Source of the DNA: Priapulus caudatus | Lineage: Eukaryota > Priapulida > Priapulimorpha > Priapulimorphida > Priapulidae | NCBI RefSeq assembly: GCF_000485595.1 | Contig: NW_014577439.1 | Coordinates: forward strand, 177,001-205,197 | DNA length: 28,197 nucleotides | Direction of reading: 5' to 3' | Shown here: one piece after another, positions 20,818 through 28,197 of the stretch | How positions within the stretch are numbered: position 1 is the first letter of the stretch | Layout of the letters: every line of letters begins with the position of its first letter | Program-made: the position numbers and the translations under genes | The notes under the pieces: generated by a model | Databases searched by the model: none | What the model was told of the DNA's origin: nothing | The model's input: only the letters and a program-made list of their open reading frames with translations

Positions 20818-22000
20818 CACACACGGTGCATCGCTAAATTTATATTTTTCAACTCATTTATGTATAAGTTTAATTATGATAATTATTATTAATATTAACA
20901 ATTATATTAAGTAATACGCCCAATATTTAATATATATAGGTTTATGTTTTTATAGCTCAATAACGTCGAGTGATAGGGTTGTCAAACCCACATGAGGTAA
21001 TGCAGTGCAGTGGTTGTGTTCCGTAGAGACAGAATTGTCCTCTTATTACACAAGTAACACGTCATATGGTATTAGACATGGCTCAAAATAAATGCTAGTT
21101 ATCGCTGGGAAACACAGCAAATTCAACGCAAATATTTAGCAGAACACCTAGGTGTATTATAGGTGCAATCTGAACAAAATAATCGAAATATCTTTCAATT
21201 ATTATATTGTTTAGTTTTACCCAATCACAAGCCTGGTAAGAAAGGCATTTTTGGCAATTGCATTATATAGCGACAACGATATCTGCAGCTTGGCATTTCA
21301 TGTGGCGGAAGAATTGCGGAGAAATGGATGAGATGTCAACAGTGAGGTCGATTCATGAAGGTCAATTATGGGCTAGGAAGGAATGAGCACAGGGGACCGG
21401 GTCTCAGTAGAGGGGTAAAAATATAAGGGTTGCTTTGGGAAGGGACCAGCACTGAGGTAATTAACATAACATTAACTCTAAGGTAATTAGATACTAATGT
21501 TGCCAATTAATTCTACTAATAATGGGATATAAATTAGTGCAGATAGCATAAACACCGTTTTCAGGTTACTTAATGCTCCATGCAGTTAATCAGCCTCAAT
21601 GCCCCAATGATAAATTAACCCACATAAAAATCACACCTTTCAACATTATGCATACGAGCACACACCACCTCAACTGAACATTCGTAATATCAGGGGTATA
21701 TAATAACCTATTATTTTACATTTTATTTTATTCAAATTAATTTTTGTTATTATTCACCCCTGGTAATATTGAGAGCGCAGATAACATGCAGTGTGAACAG
21801 AAGCAGCTGCGCAGTGACTGTGTTACGATAAAAGCAGAGAAGTTAAACACACATACCCGCTGTTGGAACGGTGGCTATTCATAGAAAGAAACGAAGACAG
21901 TGTTACACAGACAAATGGGAGGGAAGAGCAATAGAGTCCTTAACTGTCTCTCAGACATGACTGATATCAGAAAGTAAGAAATGATTGTCTTGTAATAGGT
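20818..22000 (-). other. AT-rich sequence, inferred last intron of the transporter
   Basis: No gene is seen. Two overlapping minus-strand AATAAA signals lie at 21722-21732, about 460 bases past the read-through stop of exon G. They could end a transcript that does not splice to exon H. Confidence 0.4.
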
Positions 22001-22191
22001 CTCTATCTCTCTCTCACGCTCTCGTTCTCACCCTCACCCTTTGACCATCTCTCTCCTTCTTTGCCTCCCACTTCACTTTCCCAACTCTCCCTTCTTCCTT
22101 AATCCCCTCTCTCTCTTTCCCTCTCTCTGTCTCTCTTTCTCTCTCCCCTCGCTCCCCTTTTCGCAATCTTAATCTCTCTCTGTCTTTCTCT

Positions 22192-22225
<34 letters not shown>

Positions 22226-22236
22226 CTTCCCTCACT
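22001..22236. repeat. Pyrimidine-rich (CT)n tract next to exon G
   Basis: CTCTCT/CCTT-rich sequence with a pure (CT)n run at about 22195-22222. Read on the minus strand it is (GA)n and lengthens the open frame of exon G into an alternating Glu-Arg tail ending at the TGA at 22191. Confidence 0.92.
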
Positions 22237-22267
22237 TCCTTTCTCTCCTTATTCATGCTATAATTAC

Positions 22268-22381
22268 CGGACTCATTCTCTACCGCTGTAATCTCGTTTT
22301 CTGCTGCTGTCAGTTCATATGCTCTATACGGACGTCTCTCTATGCTGTGCCAGATGCCGTACAGGAAATATATTAGAAATC
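22268..22381 (-). CDS. SLC7A-type cationic amino-acid transporter, exon G (last membrane segment)
   Basis: The acceptor TTTTTGTTTTTGCAG precedes GA TTT CTA. The exon encodes FLIYFLYGIWHSIE, the diagnostic end of the last transmembrane helix of CAT proteins (vertebrate form GFIIYFGYGIWHSEE). A cytoplasmic stretch rich in Glu, Ala and Asn follows (YELTAAENEITAVENES). The donor at 22267-22266 is GTAATT, phase 1. If that donor is not used, the frame continues to 22191 through (GA)n-encoded Glu-Arg repeats. CAT proteins carry arginine, lysine and ornithine across the plasma membrane. Family assignment is firm; orthology to a particular CAT is not. Confidence 0.88.
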
Positions 22382-22844
22382 CTGCAAAAACAAAAATAAC
22401 GCATAAATTTCCCACAGAACATTGACCATCAAGACACTCACATACACCAAGCAGGAGCATTATTCACTGCTATATATCTATGCCGTTTGACATGATTTAT
22501 TCATATATCATGAGAAATCTTTCATCTTGATGAATCATTTTTATGTAATAATTTAGTAATGCAATGAATCTGACGAATTTGTTATATTAATATCATATTA
22601 ATTCACTCAAACACACACTTAATACAATTCCTGTTGAAGTTTTTCTCCCTACATAAGTGGGGTAGCTTTGACACCCCACCTCCCTATTTAGTTAGCTATA
22701 GCTAAATCCAAAACAATAAAAAATAAGTAAAATTTATTGATTCTTAAGTGAAAATGTGTAGCCGCTGTCTGTAGATACTTCTAAGTTTGACTACTAGATG
22801 TCAGCACATGCCCTAGACAAGAGACTTATTGGGATTCTACGTAC
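22382..22844 (-). other. Intron between transporter exons F and G
   Basis: AT-rich sequence bounded by GTACGT at 22844 and TTTGCAG at 22382. Nothing else is seen. Confidence 0.8.
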
Positions 22845-22953
22845 CGGCAAACATCCAGACTGAGAATCGAATCCACGTGCCGATGGAAAGCTGCGTCATG
22901 AGATAGAGGTTGATGAAGATGCTTAAGGATGGAATGAAGGGGACAAACGGCAC
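22845..22953 (-). CDS. SLC7A-type transporter, exon F
   Basis: 109 bases, phase 0 at the start and one base over at the end. The acceptor is GTTGTTTGCAG and the donor GCCG then GTACGT. It encodes 36 residues beginning [20 protein letters not shown] and containing [16 protein letters not shown]. This matches the conserved CAT segment (vertebrate [24 protein letters not shown]...GTWVRFAVWM) that forms the penultimate helix and the start of the last one. The reading frame is intact and joins exons E and G in phase. Confidence 0.95.
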
Positions 22954-23093
22954 CTGCAAACAACATGAGCAGCAGCTGTAGCGTATCTATTCCACATTAA
23001 CACAGTGCCAGCGACATTCTTAAACATGCACAGGATGCATTACATTTGCATCGCAACAAACAAATAGTTATACAAGGACATCTTATTGCTTAC

Positions 23094-23287
23094 CATGAAC
23101 AACACCTTGACTTTCCTTACCATGAACAGCACCTTGGCCTTGCTCTGCGGCTGTCGAATGATGACAAACACCGTGATGACTATCATCAGGACGAGTGCCG
23201 ACACGAGCAGGATTGCTCCGGGACTGCGTTCCATCAGCTGGTCCGACATCTCGTTCAACAGTATGCTCACCAGCAGGATTAGCACGG
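23094..23287 (-). CDS. SLC7A-type transporter, exon E, with duplicated splice donor
   Basis: The acceptor CCTTTATTGCAG precedes CC GTG CTA. The canonical exon 23287-23121 (2 bases plus 55 codons) encodes two hydrophobic helices (VLILLVSILL and ILLVSALVLMIVITVFVII) followed by RQPQSKAKVLFM. This matches the RQPESKTKLSF loop of vertebrate CATs that leads directly into VPF of exon F. The donor is ATG then GTAAGG at 23120. A 27-bp tandem duplication places a second ATG then GTAAGC donor at 23093. Use of it would insert nine residues, VRKVKVLFM, in frame. The coordinates here include that extension; I expect the upstream donor to be the main one. Confidence 0.93.
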
Positions 23288-23878
23288 CTGCAATAAAGGT
23301 CACGCTAGGAGTCAGTGACGAAGCCTGCTGCCATCTACAGTCACGTTTCGAAATCTTTCGAAATCATCGAACGAAACAAGGGTTCGCAGCCATCGCGCTG
23401 CCACCTGTGGTCGCGTTTTGTATTGTGGAATTAATTAACAAAGGTGAAATGGCCATTGCTCTCTCTCTCTCGTGTGTATAATCTTCCTTCAGAATTATTG
23501 AGTGAATTTGTGAAGGTCCGCTGGTAAGTCTGTTGCCATTTGCCATTTATAGTCTTATTTCACAATTATTGAATGAATTAATGATGGGTCGAATACGATT
23601 CTGTTTGTGATTCTTGCAGTCACAATATCGAATCATGGGACATCGAGGAGTGAGGACATACCCTCATAAACTGGATCATCTTACAGAATTTGGTCAAACC
23701 TGTGTATCCAAGCAATTAACACATTTATAAAAGGCACTTGGCGCATCCCTTTAGTGGCGGTTACATAGCGCTGATGTAATGGCCAACAGTACGTAAAATA
23801 TGCTCTTTTGGCACTCTCCCCTGACTGGCACTTAAATAGAGGTAGGACATACACATTTGTATATTTTGGGGTTCATAC
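23288..23878 (-). other. Intron between transporter exons D and E
   Basis: Bounded by GTATGA at 23878 and TTGCAG at 23288. Two GCTGCCATCTACAG / GCTGCCACCTGTGG words (23327-23340 and 23397-23410) and a decayed third near 23533, each followed by GTCnCnTTT-type sequence, suggest a short degenerate repeat about 70 bp long. Confidence 0.7.
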
Positions 23879-24056
23879 CTAGGATTGCTACGGCCCACGC
23901 CACAATCGTCCCCGACAGAACGGTCGCTTCCTGTGACAGCGGCTTGAAGAGAGAGGTGAATATCTCCGACTTCGAGTAGATGACGCCGGTGCTGGCATTG
24001 GTGCGCCGCAGATACTTCAGTGTTAGCTCACTCTCATCGTAGATGATGTTGCTGTG
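23879..24056 (-). CDS. SLC7A-type transporter, exon D
   Basis: Encodes SNIIYDESELTLKYLRRTNA, then STGVIYSKSEIFTSLFKPL and a hydrophobic stretch, LSGTIVAWAVAIL. This corresponds to the variable intracellular loop of CATs followed by the helix that begins xxxISGLIVN in vertebrate proteins. The donor is CCTAG then GTATGA at 23878, phase 1, matching exon E. The acceptor is ambiguous between CGAG (exon start 24056, phase 0) and CACAG (24051). The pyrimidine tract upstream is a CTCTCT run. The frame is intact. Confidence 0.87.
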
Positions 24057-24127
24057 CTCGGCGAGCGGAGAGAGAGAGACACGTTAAAACGCGTAGAAGT
24101 AGTAACGGAAGAACGTAGAGAAACGAT

Positions 24128-24250
24128 ATTCGAACGTCACCACGGGAGCTGTTACTGTTAAAATCTCTTAATGTTTCTGTTCTCTGACCACCACAGCAAC
24201 ATTGAGAGATTTTAACAGCAACATTAATGCTCCTGTGGTGACGTCCGAAT
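24128..24250. repeat. Long inverted repeat (about 50-bp arms) just upstream of exon D
   Basis: The left arm 24128-24174 (ATTCGAACGTCACCACGGGAG...TGTTAAAATCTCTTAATGTT) is complementary to 24199-24250 with a few mismatches and one short indel, around a loop of about 25 nt. In the transporter pre-mRNA this would be a strong hairpin about 75 nt before the exon D acceptor. It may be a palindromic MITE; no target duplication was resolved. Confidence 0.8.
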
Positions 24251-24259
24251 AACATTACG

Positions 24260-26230
24260 ATATTGGTAGTGACGCAGGTGAGACGACATCACAAACAATC
24301 TCGAGTAAACGTGATATGAATTGAATCATTAAACATTAACTGTATGGGTATGGACACATTCAGAGAAAAAATTAAAATGTATTTTTCGGGGGCTACTTTC
24401 AAGCTAAGCGCGTGCATGAAAATGCACCTTAACTTTGGGTTTGCATTGAACTACTATGCGCAAATTTACGGGGCTCTTTTTTTGGCATTATCTGGGGCGT
24501 CCTTTTTGCATTTCAGAGGCTAAATCGCCCCGAGCCCCCGTGTATTTTTTCCACTGGACACATTTCAAAGTCAGCAAAGGGTGTGAAATGTGAAATTAAA
24601 ATATTAAAAGACATCAATGACAACACCCACACACATGCGCATGTGCACGTACACGCACACGCACCACACCGACACACAAATCCTACTTTTGGGCCCAGCT
24701 ACTATGGAATCCGCGTCCATCACATGATACCGACAACCTGTGATACCTAGTGATCGTACCAGTATATAGTTATGTTATAGTGACCATACACATTAGTAGT
24801 CCATAAGTGCCGCACAACCGAATAACGGTAATAGGTCGTTACCCTTCAAAAGTCTCCGCCTGCGTCGCTCGTTGTCAGGGTAGCCTGTTGACTCAGGCTG
24901 ACCAACAGGTTTGGGGCGCATCACCCGCCCTTCACTACCCAACCTCTCCAGCAGCCCCGCCCCCCATACCTGCCAAACAATGGAAAATCACGTTCCGCCC
25001 TCACCCGCAACTAGTGTCCCAACTATCCCAACCTACCCTCCATCGCCTCCCCCCCCCCCCCCCCCAAAACAACGCCGCCAACGCTCAGGCAGCACAGCCG
25101 GTACCCACGTAATCTGCTGTTGAAAATTAGAACAACAACATCGGTAACCTACACGCTGAACGCGGCACTAACGGAGTTGCATTCCTGCAGAATGGAACGT
25201 GAGGGCAGCACGATCGGTTTCGTTCCGATGCCGGCTCACGACACAGCAAGGTAACAAGGCTACCAAGGCTCCAAAAAATTTAATAGGCTTAATAAAGTTA
25301 CTGGCTTGAAGCAAGCAACGGAAGAGAGAGCAGGGAGGAAGAGTGAAGCAAAACGAGGCGTGAACGGTGAGTGGAGATGAACATTGGACGGCTCACCTAC
25401 GACAATCCTAGTACGTAATGACACACATGATAACATAAAACATACCTGACTAATGAGCACAACAGCAGGTAGACGAGGGTAGCTACGCCTAGCCCCGACG
25501 TTCCGTATCAGACATTCATGTCCACGAACGTTCCTTTTCAGATGCTCAAAATACTCGTCGTCATGAAGCCTAAACCCAGCAAACACGGCAATGCAGGTAG
25601 CGCGAAATGACGGCGAGGCGGAGGACTCGAGCGCGATTCGCAGGCAGGCCGCTCAGGACTATGGACGGCAAGTCACGCATCATACGCTCACCCGTGAGTA
25701 CGGACGTACACTGCAATAGATTCCGGGCGGGAGAAACGTCAAGTGTCGTGCGTCGGTACGTCGATTGTCTGCGTCGTCATGCCATCGAATCTCGAGCTTC
25801 GGACGTCGCCCGCCAAACTCGCACTAGGATGGCACCGACGACGCTAATCGCCCCCTCTGACACATCTCAGGAGTCTGGTGAATCGGAGTTTTTCTATGAA
25901 GTCTTTTTCTACTGAATACTTTTTCAGTTGAAACTAGCTTCTATTTTGCAAATAAACGAACGAGAAGAAAACAGGGAAATTCCAATCTGGTAGCCAAAAA
26001 TGAAGAAAGTAAACTTGAAGGACACTTAAGAAATATCTATTAGATTGAGTAACTGATATCAGATAAGAGTGATAGACAGTGTGATCTGTTCCTATTCAAT
26101 GCAGCTGCCTGTCTCTCTGCGTTTCGACTGTAGTCCTTACAACTTTGAAGACGACTGATGCTTACGCGGTTGTGAGGATACACCGTAAGCCGAAACGGGG
26201 AAGCGCAGACCCCGCACGCGCCGAAGCTTA
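24260..26230 (-). other. Transporter intron(s); expected exon not found
   Basis: Between exon B and exon D a CAT gene should encode a FDLxxLVxMMSIGT...LRYQP segment. I looked for it on the minus strand and did not find it. Contents seen: a CA-rich patch at 24625-24675, a C17 run at 25049-25065, a GC-richer block at about 25590-25860 whose frames carry no recognised domain, and a dispersed repeat copy at 26082-26182 matching 18822-18920. The plus frame 25607-25915 and minus frame 25260-25586 have no recognised family. Confidence 0.4.
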
Positions 26231-26231
26231 C

Positions 26232-26420
26232 AGCGAGAAGGCCGCGGACATCCACCGCTGGGCGATGATCGGCGTCTTGAACGTTCGTTGATGTGGGCGA
26301 GGAAGGCGAAACAAGAGGCCATCGCTCCTCCCATCGCGTATATGACGCCGGCGTCATGCGGAACTCGATCCGAGTCAAGCTGGCAACACGACTCGCTCAG
26401 CCAGCGCATTCGCCACCGAC
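26232..26420 (-). CDS. SLC7A-type transporter, exon B, with frameshifts
   Basis: Across changing frames the minus strand spells CAT signatures in the right order: VGxxCxLS, then VIYAM, a GLLFR-like stretch, FLAHINER, then KTPIIA after a one-base shift, and SG..MSAAF before a donor, GTAAGC (26231). In vertebrate CATs the same order is SMFPMPRVIYAMAEDGLLF, then TKTPIIA and SGAVAA. At least three indels break the frame within 190 bases. Flanks: a noisy 18-bp array on the left of the gene's direction, a dispersed repeat after the donor. I read this as an intact exon with consensus errors; a decayed exon is the alternative. Confidence 0.72.
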
Positions 26421-26429
26421 CTCAAGCAT

Positions 26430-27655
26430 ACTACTAGCAGCATCCATACTACGTACTGGCTGCAGGGCATCTACTACTAGCTGCAGCATGCTACTACTAC
26501 TGCAGCATCTACTACTACGCAGCATCTACTACTACTGGGCAAGCATCTGCTACTACTGGCAGCATCACTACTACTCGGGGCCAGCATCTACTATACTGCA
26601 AGCACTACACTAACTGCATGCATTCTACTACTACTCGCAGCATCACTTACTCACTGCAGCATCTAACTACTACGCAAGCATCTGCTACTACTTTTGCACG
26701 CCATCTGCTACTACTGGCAGCATCAACACTACTGCAGGCATCTACTACTACTGCAGCATCTACTACTACTGCAGCATCTACTAGCTACTGGGCAGGCATC
26801 TACTACTACTGCAGCATCCTACTACTACTGCAGCATCTGCTACTCCTGCCAGCATCAACTACTACTGGCGGCAGCATCTACTACTACTGCAGGCATCTAC
26901 TACTACTGCAGCATTGCTACTACTAGCTGCAGCATCCTACTACTACTCGCACGCATCTTACTCCTACTGCAGCATCTCTACTGAGCTGCCAAGATCAACT
27001 ACTACTGGCATCTACTACTGACTGCAGCATCTACCTACTACTGCAGCATACTTATCTACTGACTGGCAGCATTCTACTACGTACTGGCAGCATCTAACTA
27101 CTACTGCACCAATCTTACTACTACTGGCAGCATCTACTACTACTGCAGCATCTAACTACTACTGTAAGCATTCTACTACTACTGCTGCATCTACTACTAC
27201 TGGCGAGCGTTTTTCTACTACTACTGCAGCATCTACTACTCACTGCAGCAATCTACTACTACTGCAAGCAATTACTACTATGTAGCGATCTACCTAGAGC
27301 TGCAGGCATCTACACTACATAGCAGCATCTACTACTACTGCAGCATCTACTACTACTTGCAGCACAACTAGCTACTGCAGCATCTACTACTACATGAAGG
27401 CGATCCTAACTACTACTGCAGGCATCTAGTTTTTTATTTTTGTTTTTTCTACTACTGCAGCATCACTAACTACTGCAGCAACCAACTACTACTGGCACCA
27501 CCCAAAAAATCCTAGCTATCTAACCTGCAGCATCTACTACTACTGCAGCATCTAGCTACTACTGGAGCATCTTACTAATGACTGCAGCATCTACTAGCAT
27601 ACTGCAGGCTGCAAACCACTACTGAGCATCTACTACTTAGTGCGAGCATCGATGT
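26430..27655. repeat. 18-bp tandem array (GCAGCATCTACTACTACT), heavily scrambled
   Basis: The basic unit is CTACTACTACTGCAGCAT. One-base insertions, deletions and stray homopolymers (TTTTTTATTTTTGTTTTTT near 27429-27448, CCCAAAAAATCC near 27502-27512) occur throughout. It lies in the intron between transporter exons A and B. Tyr/Thr/Ser-rich plus-strand frames are repeat translations. Confidence 0.95.
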
Positions 27656-27825
27656 CTTCGTTAATCGTAGATCGTTGACTACGCTGGGGCACACTGGTGC
27701 CACCTACATCGCTAACCACACTGCAGTCATTCACACGGCGCCACCTACATCGTGACTACGCTGCGGCACCACCGGCGCCACCTAACCTCGTGGAGAGGCC
27801 CGCAGACGGCACGAACGTGGATCAC

Positions 27826-28011
27826 GTATTTCGCGACCGCCCAGCCGACGCGGTCGAGACGAACGCAGTGGCGCTCGCCGTTGAGTGCGTAGTAGGGCGC
27901 CATGAGCCGTGGAGAACGCTCGAGATGGCCAAATGTAGCGGCGACAACAAAAGAGGCACGACAGGGACAGATGCTGATCGGGATTCCCGCTGAGGTTCCG
28001 CGCCTCCTCTC
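27826..28011 (-). CDS. SLC7A-type transporter, exon A (5'-most in window), with frameshifts
   Basis: A good acceptor (CTTCTTTTCTCTGTGTAG) is followed by GEEARN, then PQRGIPIS-like codons broken by single-base losses, a hydrophobic stretch in shifted frames, then a clean run MAPYYALNGERH and, after another shift, RVGWAVAKY before a GTGATC donor-like site (27825). This is the CAT order TGEEAxNPQxxIPIGI, hydrophobic helix, LMMPYY, VGWxxA. The frame breaks at least three times in 186 bases. The donor is uncertain; a reading through to AVCG is possible but that phrase recurs at the start of exon B. The N-terminal half of the gene lies right of the window. Confidence 0.72.
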
Positions 28012-28045
28012 CTACACAGAGAAAAGAAGTTAGGCGATGTTAGAT

Positions 28046-28197
28046 ACGCCCTCTAGTGAGGGAAGACACAAACTGTGGAGAGACGTGACATAGAGGTGCC
28101 CTCTATTGAGGGAAGACACAAACAATGGAGAGAGTGACATTAGAGGTGCCCTCTATTGAGGGAACACACAAACAGTGGACAGAACGACGTCAGAGGT
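28046..28197. repeat. 50-bp tandem repeat with CCCTCTATTGAGGG cores
   Basis: Units start at 28048, 28098 and 28148. Each holds the short palindrome CCCTC-TATT-GAGGG followed by AAGACACAAAC.. and GTGGAGAGA-like sequence. The first core (ACGCCCTCTAGTGA at 28046-28059) is 11 of 12 to the CTCF core on the minus strand; the other two are weaker. The array is cut by the right edge and sits in the intron upstream of exon A. Confidence 0.85.

Noticed and set aside
22191-22267. Glu-Arg repeat tail as the definite C-terminus of the transporter
   Set aside because: It is read through a (GA)n microsatellite and a phase-compatible splice to exon H exists, so I treat it only as a possible alternative.
22850-22880. 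GAATCGAATCC as a tRNA T-loop
   Set aside because: It lies inside transporter exon F, and no cloverleaf partner arms are present.
25260-25915. Frames in the GC-richer block as the missing transporter exon or a transposase
   Set aside because: A few short resemblances could be found only by allowing many indels, which is not convincing evidence.

Overview
The window is nuclear DNA from an invertebrate animal. Coding sequence is sparse and split into exons with GT/AG borders, micro- and minisatellites are abundant, and the two recognisable genes are metazoan membrane proteins. Both lie on the minus strand, head to tail. I cannot name the species. The neurexin exon resembles protostome neurexins more than vertebrate ones by eye.

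Reading the minus strand (right to left), positions 28011 to 20679 hold the 3' half of a cationic amino-acid transporter gene of the SLC7A1/2/3 (CAT) type. Seven exons are visible: A 28011-27826, B 26420-26232, D about 24056-23879, E 23287-23121, F 22953-22845, G 22381-22268 and a probable terminal exon H 20791-20679. Exons D to H read cleanly and their splice phases fit. Exons A and B carry small indels and flank a badly scrambled 18-bp tandem array. The exon expected between B and D was not found, and the N-terminal exons lie beyond the right edge.

About 5.4 kb further on, 15285-14541 is the first coding exon of an alpha-neurexin: signal peptide, first laminin-G/LNS domain and most of the first EGF-like domain. 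Its splice donor lies inside a 35-bp minisatellite. No other neurexin exon is visible to the left, so 1-14540 is probably the start of a first intron longer than 14.5 kb. That stretch is mostly tandem repeats: a 66-bp array, a 4.5-kb 14-bp array, CA/GT and TA tracts, an AGC-type array, an 84-bp array, a long GT tract and the 35-bp array at the donor.

Between the genes lie a 419-bp foldback (MITE-like) element and a 19-bp array with CRE-half-site-like and SOX-like words upstream of neurexin. Several CTCF-like 14-mers are scattered across the window. There is no sign of a prokaryotic-type system, a CRISPR array, rRNA or a convincing tRNA. The points most worth a second look are the two splice donors caught up in tandem duplication (35 bp at neurexin, 27 bp at the transporter), the two possible transporter C-termini, and the abrupt change from clean to indel-ridden sequence inside arrays, which suggests unpolished long-read consensus.
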